The notes below the pieces were generated by a model, which did not search any database, was not told the DNA's origin, and worked only from the letters and a program-made list of their open reading frames with translations. The position numbers and the translations under genes are program-made. Positions 1-7,341 of a stretch of 33,366 bases of DNA are shown piece by piece; position 1 is the first letter of the stretch; each line of letters opens with the position of its first letter. The DNA comes from Paramacrobiotus metropolitanus. Taxonomy: Eukaryota; Tardigrada; Eutardigrada; Parachela; Macrobiotidae. The DNA lies in NCBI RefSeq assembly GCF_019649055.1, contig NW_026570594.1:1-33366 (forward strand). The letters run 5' to 3'.

Positions 1-11
1 CATCCATTGGG

Positions 12-215
12 TCATCTGGTCGACTGGTGGAGCTGTTTCCGCCAAGTTGGTCGACTTCGGTGGTGACCGTTGGACTTTGGCTTTCTTCGCCGAAGGCGGT
101 TGTTTCCTGCCCGCCGTTGCTCTTCGGCTTCCTTCCGTTTATCGAAGTCTTCGATGAAGGAGTCGATCGTCGCTACCAGTAACATCAACCGTTCCTGATT
201 CTTCGCCGACCACAC
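12..215 (-). pseudogene. Third-ORF fragment at the window edge
   Basis: Helix-rich start (QERLMLLVATIDSFIEDFDKRKEAEE). From about 120 a second frame gives a more natural Thr/Ser/Asp-rich continuation that leaves the window, so the block extends further left. Confidence 0.4.
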
Positions 216-321
216 TGTTGTTGGCCGTAGGATAAATCGGATCTCCTTGGCGTTGTTTCCAAGTGTCCGAGGTTGATATCGATCTGCAAGTACTGAGGGC
301 TCCGTTGGTCGGTAGCGTCCA

Positions 322-843
322 TCATCTGACGAAGTTCGTTATGACTTCGTCGGCCCTTTTAAGGTTCCTTGAATTCGCAAGCATTTCCGAGTCAATGTTG
401 ACTGGTTGCTGTGCGGGAGGAGGTGGAAGTCGGACAGAGTCGAAGTTCGGTTTCCGGGTCGACTGAGTCTGTTTTGTCCGGGAAGGTCGGCCAGTAGCCA
501 TGGCTTCTGTTGCCAGGCTGGTAGTCGGCGTCTGTTTATCCTTCTCCTTTTCCTCCTCGTAGTCATGGACTCGTGTTCCCAGCCATGCCACTGTTCGGAT
601 TAGATGTTGTCGGGTGTTGGCGGTTTGTGGGGCGTCCGGATGACAGAGTCGTCGTATAAACCGGGCGTTGTTTCCCCACGCCAAGATATCCCGATCCAGG
701 TCGTGCGCCTGTTGACTGTTTTCCTCACAGAAGTTTCGACGGGCTCTCATCTCTGTGATGAGTTCCGCCACTCTGGCTAACAGTTTGACGATGTGTGGAG
801 CGACCGTGTCCGGCAATACGTCCGTGTCGGGTATTGCTTCCAT
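322..843 (-). pseudogene. Third-ORF fragment, 173 codons
   Basis: The fragment opens with a helix (APHIVKLLARVAELITEMRARRN), continues with a Trp/Arg/His-containing segment (DRDILAWGNNARFIRRL), then a Pro/Thr/Arg-rich linker, and ends at 322. No known family. Confidence 0.5.
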
Positions 844-909
844 AATCCGAGCTTCTGGCTGGGGACATCGGTCGGTCGGCTGTGTCCATAGGTTTCCGTT
901 GAGTCGAAC

Positions 910-1185
910 TCACTGTTGAGTTCGGCTGGGATGGACTTGTGCCGATGTCGAGGTCGGCTGAGTTGAGCTGGTCGACTGTTGTCGCCGGGGTCGGTGTTGG
1001 ACTCCCTGGCGTCGCAACATGTCAATTTCCGCTTCCAAGTCCTGGACGTGCATCTGGGAGATCCTAAGTTGATCTTCGATCGCTGTCCGTATGTTACGGA
1101 TGGTCGGTTCCGTTCCGTCCATACTATCGACCTGACGTTGTAAGCCGGCTGCAATCTGTTGTGCGCGGGCCAACTTCTGGTCCAA
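910..1185 (-). pseudogene. Third-ORF fragment, coiled coil
   Basis: 91 open codons with strong heptads (ARAQQIAAGLQRQVDSM, EDQLRISQMHVQDLEAEIDM) ending in a Ser/Thr/Gln-rich linker at 910. It overlaps the previous fragment by 62 bp in another frame. Confidence 0.48.
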
Positions 1186-1804
1186 GACTCCTTTGTTCTG
1201 CCAATGTTGGCTGAACGGGTTGTTCCGTAGAGGTCGACTGCGGTTGAGTCGGAGTCGGAATCGGCCTAACCCTTTGTGGGTTAGCCTCTAAGATCTTCCA
1301 TAGATCTTCGACTCTCCTGGAGCAGATGTTGTACTGCTCTTCCAATGCTTTCATCCTTTTCTCGAAGTCCTGTGTTGGATCGAGGTTTCGGAGTTGCTGG
1401 GAGAGTTTCTCCATGACGTCGACAGCTTCTCTGTACTCGTCTTCGACTTTGTTGAGGTCGACTTCCTGTTGGTCGACAGCGTTGTCGACGAACGGAAGTT
1501 CGACATCCATTCCTGGTGTCGGAACCGGAGACGGCGCTGCTTCTGTTGGCGGAGCTTGTCTCGTCGGATTCGCCAAGTGTTGTTTGACGTGGTCCAGGAT
1601 GGATTGGAGGGCTTCCACGAGTCGATCCTGGTTTGGTCCAGGGTCTGGAATTCCCCATGAACCGATTGCGTCGGCATAATCGAGCTCGATTCTCAGATCC
1701 CGATCATCTTCGATGAGGTTGGTTTCTCCGACTTCGGTAGGGTTTCGTTCAGTCGGTGGTTGAAAATTTCGGCTAAGTCCTGTCCGGCGGCAAATCACCT
1801 CCAT
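1124..1804 (-). pseudogene. Third-ORF fragment, 226 codons
   Basis: One of the longest intact pieces. It has an acidic start (ETNLIEDDRDLRIELDYADAIGSWGIPD), a helix (RLVEALQSILDHVKQHL), a Pro/Ala/Thr linker, and a coiled coil (EYREAVDVMEKLSQQLRNLDPTQDFEKR). After about 1200 the sequence loses heptad style and the overlapping frame takes over. Confidence 0.52.
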
Positions 1805-1963
1805 GTTACCGGTACGTTATCCATCGGCGTTGTGCCTGATCATCACCGCTGTTGTAGTCGGTGCTGGTCGGCGAGGTGGTGACGGCGTCTTAACCCGAGT
1901 GTATTCGGGTTCCGCGTCGAGAATCTCCGTGATTCTCTCTACGGTCGACCTAAGTTGTCGTTC

Positions 1964-2535
1964 TTAGACATCGGTCGGTTCCTTTTTCCCGAGGAGGTTT
2001 TCTGCTTTCTTCATATACGCCATCAGGTTGTCGATCTTTTGCTGTGCCGCCTTAATGGCTTCCGCGTCGGTCGGCGTTTTCTTTATGTATAATCGCTGGA
2101 GGTCTTCCAGTAAATCCCATCCGTCGGAGATTACCGATCTCATCCGTTCTCGACGGATCTTACGCATTGTTGCGTGCATCTCCGATGCGGATGACGTCGG
2201 CGGTAATGTTACCGGTGACGTTCTGTCGAAGTCCTGTGGTCGGCGTTGATTCCGACTGAAGTCCCTTAGGCTGTTTATGCCGTTCTGTACCAGTTGAGAA
2301 TGGACTCCTGGTTCGACCTTGCCTGGTAGTATCAGGTTTCTCACAAGTTGTATGTGAGCGGCGAACTCTTCGGTTATCCTTTGGACGTTCGGTTCGAGTC
2401 CTCTTGCAGCGCGTTCCTGTATGCGCTTCAGGATATCTTCCGCTTCCTGTATGGCGATTCTTCCTTGGACAATTACGGTGTCACTTGCCAGTGTCGCCAG
2501 CGTTACGGCCTGTGTGGTCGTCGTCGGCGTTTTAA
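1964..2535 (-). pseudogene. Third-ORF fragment, coiled coil
   Basis: Open from about 2535, starting TPTTTTQAVTLATLASDTV (motif at 2504-2531), then a long amphipathic segment (IQEAEDILKRIQERAARGLE), a Pro/Ser linker, and another helix-rich segment to a stop at 1964. The first half shows the rule seen across the block: a T-T-Q-A-V motif at the border between a linker and a helical module. Confidence 0.5.
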
Positions 2536-2931
2536 AGCTGTATCTAAGTGCACCTTCCGTTCCTCCGACTGGATGAGGTTATCCAGGTCGGTTTGACGAT
2601 TATACAGTTGTTTGTACTCGTCAAGCAAGGCTTGAAATTCCTGGGGGTGGTTATCTCCCGTTGGAAGGGTGGCCATCCGTCCTCTGGTGTCGTTTGACCG
2701 GGTGATGACTTCCTCCCGTTCCCGTTTGAGTTCGGCTAGTCTTCGGACGCGTTCCGCGTTCGACATCTGGGAGTCCGATGAGGGTGCTCCGTTGACGACC
2801 TGTGTGGTCGGCAACGGTGGCGTCGATATCGGTGAAGTTCTGATATCCCCTGGGATGGCCGTCGGACCTTCAGTGTTGAAGGTCGGGAATTTCTCCGACC
2901 AGCTAGCCCTATCTATGCGAGCCATGGCCAT
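2503..2931 (-). pseudogene. Third-ORF fragment with PTTQVV motif
   Basis: 142 open codons: a Pro/Thr-rich start with PPLPTTQVVNGAP (2794-2814), then a heptad-rich segment (AERVRRLAELKREREEV) and a second one ending LDNLIQSEERKVHLD. The last residues are Arg-rich and probably frame-shifted, since the next fragment's frame gives a sensible continuation. Confidence 0.5.
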
Positions 2932-2976
2932 TCGGAGTCGGCTCGTCCTCCTTTGTTGAAGGCATGCCGGACTTCG

Positions 2977-3290
2977 TCAGATCTTCAACTGACCAATGTT
3001 GGCTATGAGATCATTAATTTTGAACTTGAAGTTAAGGCTTCCAGGCCAGGCATGTTCGTAAATGCCCTGGATGGTTCGCTTTGCCGGTGAGATGGCTTTC
3101 CATGCTTCGGTTGGCTGGCCGTCCTCTCTAATTCGGATAGTCATGGCGTGGTAAGTCGGAACCTGTTGTTCGGCTCCTTGTGGGTCGGCTTGGATCATCT
3201 GTTGGATCCGTCGGAAGTGCTGGTTCAGCCGGATAGCCTGGTCGTCCGTGGCCGGGTATCCGGGTGCTGGTTGTCCGACCAGCTTGCTCT
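2977..3290 (-). pseudogene. Third-ORF fragment, non-coiled-coil segment
   Basis: From about 3250 the frame reads GYPATDDQAIRLNQHFRRIQ and continues to a stop at 2977 through MTIRIREDGQPTEAWKAISP and a Phe/Lys/Ile-rich end. Unlike its neighbours this part looks globular, with alternating polar and hydrophobic residues. No family recognised. Confidence 0.4.
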
Positions 3291-3292
3291 GA

Positions 3293-3571
3293 CTAAGGGC
3301 ATGATTCTGGTCGCCGTTCCGTCGACGGTGCCTGGGTCTGCCGTGTCATTATCCATCGGTCACGAAGTCGTTCGCCTCTGACGATGGCGGTCTGTACCTG
3401 ATCCAGCGTTGGTATCGGTACCTGGTTCGACCGTCGTTCAGCTGCTTCCAAGTTGTGGATCAGCTGTGGATGTTTTCCGCTCTGTTGCGGATGTTCTTCA
3501 TCCTGTTGCTGATTGCTGTCAGCACGGCTGCTTCGGTTGGCATACCGGTTTCCCAATATGATCGGAGCCAC
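3293..3571 (-). pseudogene. Third-ORF fragment
   Basis: The frame takes over near 3470 from the preceding fragment: HPQLIHNLEAAERRSNQ, then IPTLDQVQTAIVRGERLRDRW. The segment FPTLQELRDVL in the previous fragment resembles IPTLDQVQTAI here, suggesting a repeated module. It ends at 3293. Confidence 0.42.
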
Positions 3572-4160
3572 TCTATGTGTGCTCTGATCGTTGTTCGGTC
3601 GTTGTCGAGTTCGACATACTCCGCGGTTCCTCTATCCGTATCTTCGAGTACGGCGTTGATCCGACCGATGACTATGTTAGCCATCCGCAGAACGTCTCTC
3701 AGTTCCTGCAATGTTGGGAACGGTTCCGCTTGTGGGACTTGTTGGGTCGGGTTGAGCTGTATGGTGGGGACCATAATCGGTGGCTGGTCCGGACCTATGT
3801 TTAGCTCCATCGTGGATGAAGGTTGGCGCATCGGGACGACTGCTTGTTGAGTCGACGTCGGCTGTAGCGCCCGGACTTGGTTATCCCCTTCTGTCTTCTT
3901 CGTCCAGTGTGCTAACTGGTTAGTGTTGGCTTCGAGGAATGCCGAGTAGCTCTGATGGGTTGGATCGAGTCCGGCCAGGCGTTTCTTCACCTCGTTTATG
4001 TGGTAAAGCGCTTCTTCGCGTTTCTTCGCTGAGTTGTCCAGCCGAGCCATGCGGATTTCTTCGTCGATCACCGCCTGTGTGGTCGGTGTCGGCGTGTCCG
4101 ATGGATACAGGGTTCGTTCTCTGGCTCGTATCTGGCGCTCTATGTTGGCCGCGTAATCAA
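3460..4160 (-). pseudogene. Third-ORF fragment, coiled coil
   Basis: This open stretch runs from about 4160; a Met codon at 4071 is internal. It begins with KQLDYAANIERQIRARER, passes a TPTPTTQAV motif (4070-4095), then two heptad-rich segments separated by a Pro/Gln linker with TSTQQAVV. It ends ENIHS at 3460 where the reading moves to another frame. No known domain. Confidence 0.5.
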
Positions 4161-4260
4161 GCTGTTTCCGTTCAGCCGGCTTATTTTGTCGAGTTCCAGG
4201 AGTAGTTTTCCGTGGTCGCGGGAAGCTTCGTATAGCTCATTCTGAGCTTTACTGCCTCTT

Positions 4261-5568
4261 TCATATTTTCCTCCTTCTGAGTCGCATCTTTCCGATCTCC
4301 AGAGACGGTGTTCGGCTAGTCGTCTGTTGGGCTGCCGAAGTCGACGTCACAGTCTGTGTGGCCGTGGTCGGAGTGTCTTCCTCCAATCTCTGGGCCACTA
4401 GTCGGGCTACCGCTGCTTGGCAGATCCGAAGGCTTTCCGCTTCCCGTTCGGCTGCTACCGCCTGTTGTCTGGCGTGTAACTGCCGATTATTATCGTTAAT
4501 GTTAACCTGGTGGTTTACGATCTGGGCCCGCAGGGCTTCCCGGTATTGGGTCAGGTTCGGATCCGTCTGGGAAGTTTGCGACAATGCCTGTGTTAGCATT
4601 GCAATCTGGGAATGGGCCATTTGCGTCTGGTAACGCAGCTGCTCGTCGGATGTTCCGGAGTCGGTTACCGGTGGAGGCATCGACGTTACGACCTGTGTGG
4701 TCGTTGTCGGAACAGATCCTTGTGGGTTCTGTCCTCCAGTCTGAATCCGATGTTGGTTCAGTCGATCCAGCAAGTACGTCGTTGCGTTCGGATTTGTCCA
4801 GAGATTCTGTTGTCCGGATGTCCGAGCTGGTTTGGCGAAATTGGTGGAGAGAGCGGTCCGACTGGTGTCATCAGCACGGCCCTCGGTGGCGAAACAGTGT
4901 TGTTCGGACCGACCATGCTGATTGTCGCCAGTCTGGTCGGAATACCATTCCCGGTGTTGGGGTATCGGTACAAATCGCATCGGCGGTCCGCTGTACGCCA
5001 TGCTACTTGGCGCCATTGTGGGCGTCGTATAGATCGGTCCAGTTACGTTGACCATCCCTGGCGCCAATGTTGGTGCCGGGTAGATTGAAACGGGTGTGTT
5101 CATGAACCCTGGTACCGTTGTTGGTACTGGGTAGACCGGTCCAGTCATCATTGTTGATGCTGGGCTGATCGGTCCGACTATTGTAGTCGGCACTGGCCAG
5201 CGGTAAGGTGGCATTTGACCATGTGGGTCTGCTGCCGTTACCGGAGTCGTCTGACTCGCTGTGCCAAGATTCCATAGGCAGCCGGTGTCGTCGACCGCCG
5301 TGTTCGGTGGCAAGTTCTGCTGTGGGATCGGGCGATACTGTGTCCGTTGTTGGGGTGGCCCGACCGTAAGACCTGCTAAAACGTTGGCTGTTACGTTAGC
5401 ATTAGGGTTTTCTACCTGCGGTAATGGCGTCTGCATGGCCGACCGCGAATTATCCGATCGCGATGTCGAGCGATGAGAAGGGTAAGGGTGCGATCGGTTC
5501 GATCCGCTACCACTGCGTCCGCTGTTGGATCCGCTAGAAGGTTGGTCGTGTCGACGTCGGTCTGACAT
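4261..5568 (-). CDS. Third-ORF protein, N-terminal part (435 codons, no known family)
   Basis: The ATG lies 8 nt after the acceptor-like site. Residues 1-45 are Ser/Arg-rich and basic. Residues about 125-195 hold about four imperfect 17-residue repeats of the type GPVYPVPTTVPGFM, encoded near 4985-5200. Residues about 300-400 are Gln/Ala-rich with heptad character, flanked by two P-T-T-x-T-Q-[VT]-V motifs. There is no signal peptide and no hydrophobic segment long enough for a membrane anchor, so it is not a normal envelope glycoprotein despite its env position. The ORF ends at 4261 in a run KMRLRRRKI that looks frame-shifted; related coiled-coil sequence continues in other frames. Function unknown; a structural or chaperone role alongside Gag is possible. 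Confidence 0.72.
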   Translation of the reverse strand: MSDRRRHDQPSSGSNSGRSGSGSNRSHPYPSHRSTSRSDNSRSAMQTPLPQVENPNANVTANVLAGLTVGPPQQRTQYRPIPQQNLPPNTAVDDTGCLWNLGTASQTTPVTAADPHGQMPPYRWPVPTTIVGPISPASTMMTGPVYPVPTTVPGFMNTPVSIYPAPTLAPGMVNVTGPIYTTPTMAPSSMAYSGPPMRFVPIPQHREWYSDQTGDNQHGRSEQHCFATEGRADDTSRTALSTNFAKPARTSGQQNLWTNPNATTYLLDRLNQHRIQTGGQNPQGSVPTTTTQVVTSMPPPVTDSGTSDEQLRYQTQMAHSQIAMLTQALSQTSQTDPNLTQYREALRAQIVNHQVNINDNNRQLHARQQAVAAEREAESLRICQAAVARLVAQRLEEDTPTTATQTVTSTSAAQQTTSRTPSLEIGKMRLRRRKI

Positions 5569-5575
5569 GTTGTTC

Positions 5576-5594
5576 GCTGTTAAGGAGAGGAAAT
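5576..5594 (-). promoter_or_regulatory. Splice-acceptor-like site before the third ORF
   Basis: The element strand reads tttcctctccttaacag followed 8 nt later by ATG: a pyrimidine tract ending in CAG, just upstream of the block downstream of integrase. Envelope-type ORFs of retroviruses and errantiviruses are expressed from a spliced RNA in this way. I saw no convincing GTAAG-type donor in the gag leader, so splicing is a proposal. Confidence 0.4.
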
Positions 5595-5742
5595 ACGGCG
5601 CGTTAGAATTCTACCAACTCCCGTACATTCAACTGAAGATGTTCCGGTCAACTGAAGAGGTTCCATTTCGACACCAAAGGTCCATACCTAGCTACTGTTG
5701 AGCTACCTAAGTTAGGTTCTTAGAAAATTTTAAGTTTTACTC

Positions 5743-6015
5743 CTATGGCCCTATGACTGAGTCAATTCTGTTGTGACTGCTGTTTGGGTGTCTTGGTTTT
5801 GGTATTTTGACTGGTTTTTCCGAGTCTGCCCGTCCTTCCGAAATTCGTTCAAGGATTTCCTTATGGGCTTCATCTTCAGCGACTTCAGTTTCCTCCAGCA
5901 TTTGTTGTGCTGTCAGCTTCGGCTTCTTTGCCGTTCCATACTTCCTTTTAGGCTTGGTCGGTTCGACTGCCTGATCGGCTACTACGACGTCCGTGGTCGG
6001 TGCCGATGTGTTGGA
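5743..6015 (-). CDS. In-frame extension of integrase after an amber codon (90 codons)
   Basis: Directly beyond the TAG that ends the integrase ORF, the same frame stays open for 90 codons to TAG 5743-5745. The first part repeats the end of the integrase ORF: SAPTT-x-x-V-x-AD-x-AVE-x-TKPKRKY occurs on both sides of the stop. The rest is Lys/Glu-rich. A duplicated unit astride a stop codon suggests either readthrough or a recent nonsense mutation in a formerly longer tail. Confidence 0.6.
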   Translation of the reverse strand, partial: SNTSAPTTDVVVADQAVEPTKPKRKYGTAKKPKLTAQQMLEETEVAEDEAHKEILERISEGRADSEKPVKIPKPRHPNSSHNRIDSVIGP

Positions 6016-7341
6016 CTAGTCGACCTTCCGTTTCGTATACTTTCGCTTCGGCTTAGTCAGTTCGACTGCCGGGTCGGCTGCAACGGCCTGTGTGGTCGGT
6101 GCCGACGGGTCGGTTGTCTTAACCGTCCTCTTTTTCCGAGGTGGTTTAGTTGCCGGTTCTTTCGTAGTTTGGTTCGGTGTTTCCGACTTGTCCTTCGATT
6201 CCTTCGGTTTCTCCGTGGTCGGTTGGACTATATTTCCTGCCGGTTCTTCCACTGTTGGTTCCGGTTCGGCAGCTATGACGTCTTGCTTCTGCAGTTCTTG
6301 CAGTGCCGGTGTTTCGAAGTCGTTCGGTGGTTTCTTCCGAGGTCGACCTCTTTTCTTCTTTGCCGTCGGTTCGGCTTTATCCGTCTGGTTGGTCGGATCC
6401 GAAGGTTTTTCGACGGTTTCGTCCAGTTTTTTCTTCGATTTTTCAGTTGCTTTCCCCTTTGTGAGGTCGGCTACTGGACCGGATGATCGAGTTACCGGCC
6501 GACGTGTTACGGCTGGGCAGCGTTTTACTCGGTCGACGGCTACCGTATCTTCACGTCCGTCCTCGCATCGAAGGAGTAAGTTGTTTGGGCCAACGTAGTT
6601 GATGACCGTCCAAACTCCGTCGTAGCGTTCCATTCTGGCTGGGTCCTTTGTTGGGAATTCCACCGTTACCTTATCCCTCGGTTTGAAGGTCGGAGACGAC
6701 TTCTTTTTGTTATAATATTCGGCGTTCCGCTCGAATGCGTCATCAATGTTGATGCGTGCGATTTCGTGCGACCGCTGAAGTCGTTGTTTTATCCGTCGGA
6801 TATAGTGTTCCTTATCCGTAAAGGTTTCTGGTGTGTTTGTACCAGCCACTATGTCCTGTGGCATGGGCATTTCTCGCCCGTACAGCATGTAGAATGGTGA
6901 GAACTTCGTCGAGGCATGGACTGCTCTGTTCATCCCGCAGACGACGTAGGGTAAGGCTCTGTGCCAACGGTGTCCGTCCTTTACGTCGCAGAACTTTCGT
7001 ATTCCGTCCCATATGGTCTGCATTTGCCGTTCGACTTGTCCTTGTCCTTCCGGATGGTAGGCAGTTCCAAGTGTGTGTTGGATGCCGAAGATCCGTGCGA
7101 CCTTGGCGAACGTTTTCGCCGTGAAGTGAGTCCCTCTGTCCGAGTGAATGAAGGTCGGCATTCCATACTTTAGTAGTACGTCTTCTACAAAGAATTTTTC
7201 GAAGTCCCTCGCTGTGTTGGTCTTTGTTGCCCGAGCGATAGTGAACTTCGTCAGCTGGTCCGTTACCACTGCGATGTACTGGTATCCCTTCGTCTCCGTC
7301 CGAGGAAGGGACCTTTGAAGTCCGCGTAAATGCGATACCAA
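6016..7341 (-). CDS. Integrase catalytic core and C-terminal domain (-1 frame to pol)
   Basis: The frame continues the integrase core after the first Asp of pol: YIAVVTDQLTKF, then the second catalytic Asp in SDRGTHF (residue 68 of this ORF) and Glu in GQVERQ (residue 104). That is the canonical D-x35-E spacing. A GPY/F-like C-terminal module (MERYDGVWTVINYVGP) follows at about 245-290. The tail is Lys/Pro/Thr-rich, with an AT-hook and the basic stretch KPKRKYTKRK. The ATG listed at 7341 lies in overlap sequence and is probably not a real start. The frame with D2041 of pol is lost within about 15 codons, with no good slippery heptamer there, so a 1-nt indel in this copy is the likeliest cause. 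The ORF ends at TAG 6016-6018. Confidence 0.88.
   Translation of the reverse strand: MVSHLRGLQRSLPRTETKGYQYIAVVTDQLTKFTIARATKTNTARDFEKFFVEDVLLKYGMPTFIHSDRGTHFTAKTFAKVARIFGIQHTLGTAYHPEGQGQVERQMQTIWDGIRKFCDVKDGHRWHRALPYVVCGMNRAVHASTKFSPFYMLYGREMPMPQDIVAGTNTPETFTDKEHYIRRIKQRLQRSHEIARINIDDAFERNAEYYNKKKSSPTFKPRDKVTVEFPTKDPARMERYDGVWTVINYVGPNNLLLRCEDGREDTVAVDRVKRCPAVTRRPVTRSSGPVADLTKGKATEKSKKKLDETVEKPSDPTNQTDKAEPTAKKKRGRPRKKPPNDFETPALQELQKQDVIAAEPEPTVEEPAGNIVQPTTEKPKESKDKSETPNQTTKEPATKPPRKKRTVKTTDPSAPTTQAVAADPAVELTKPKRKYTKRKVD
6326..6361 (-). other. AT-hook motif in the integrase tail
   Basis: KKKRGRPRKKPP contains the GRP core flanked by basic residues that defines an AT-hook, a minor-groove binder of AT-rich DNA. 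Some Ty3/gypsy integrases carry a chromodomain in this place for target choice; no chromodomain is visible here. Confidence 0.65.

Larger units (their letters stand above)
1..4260 (-). pseudogene. Third-ORF block, continuation broken into about ten frames
   Basis: Protein-like sequence of uniform style (Gln/Glu/Arg-rich coiled-coil pieces joined by Pro/Thr-rich linkers) continues to the window edge, but it changes frame roughly every 100-600 bp. Each switch goes directly from one plausible heptad-rich reading to another, with no intron-like sequence between. Gag and Pol of the same element have only two or three frame changes in 12 kb. So this block has either decayed, is poorly assembled, or is a set of small genes. 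The individual open stretches follow as separate entries. I recognise no domain. Confidence 0.6.

Noticed and set aside
4261-5568. Envelope glycoprotein in env position
   Set aside because: No signal peptide, no membrane anchor, no Cys-rich ectodomain.
5773-6486. Plus-strand open frame of 237 codons
   Set aside because: It is the reverse of the integrase tail; its Arg/Phe/Cys-rich sequence is an artefact of the Lys/Pro codons on the other strand.
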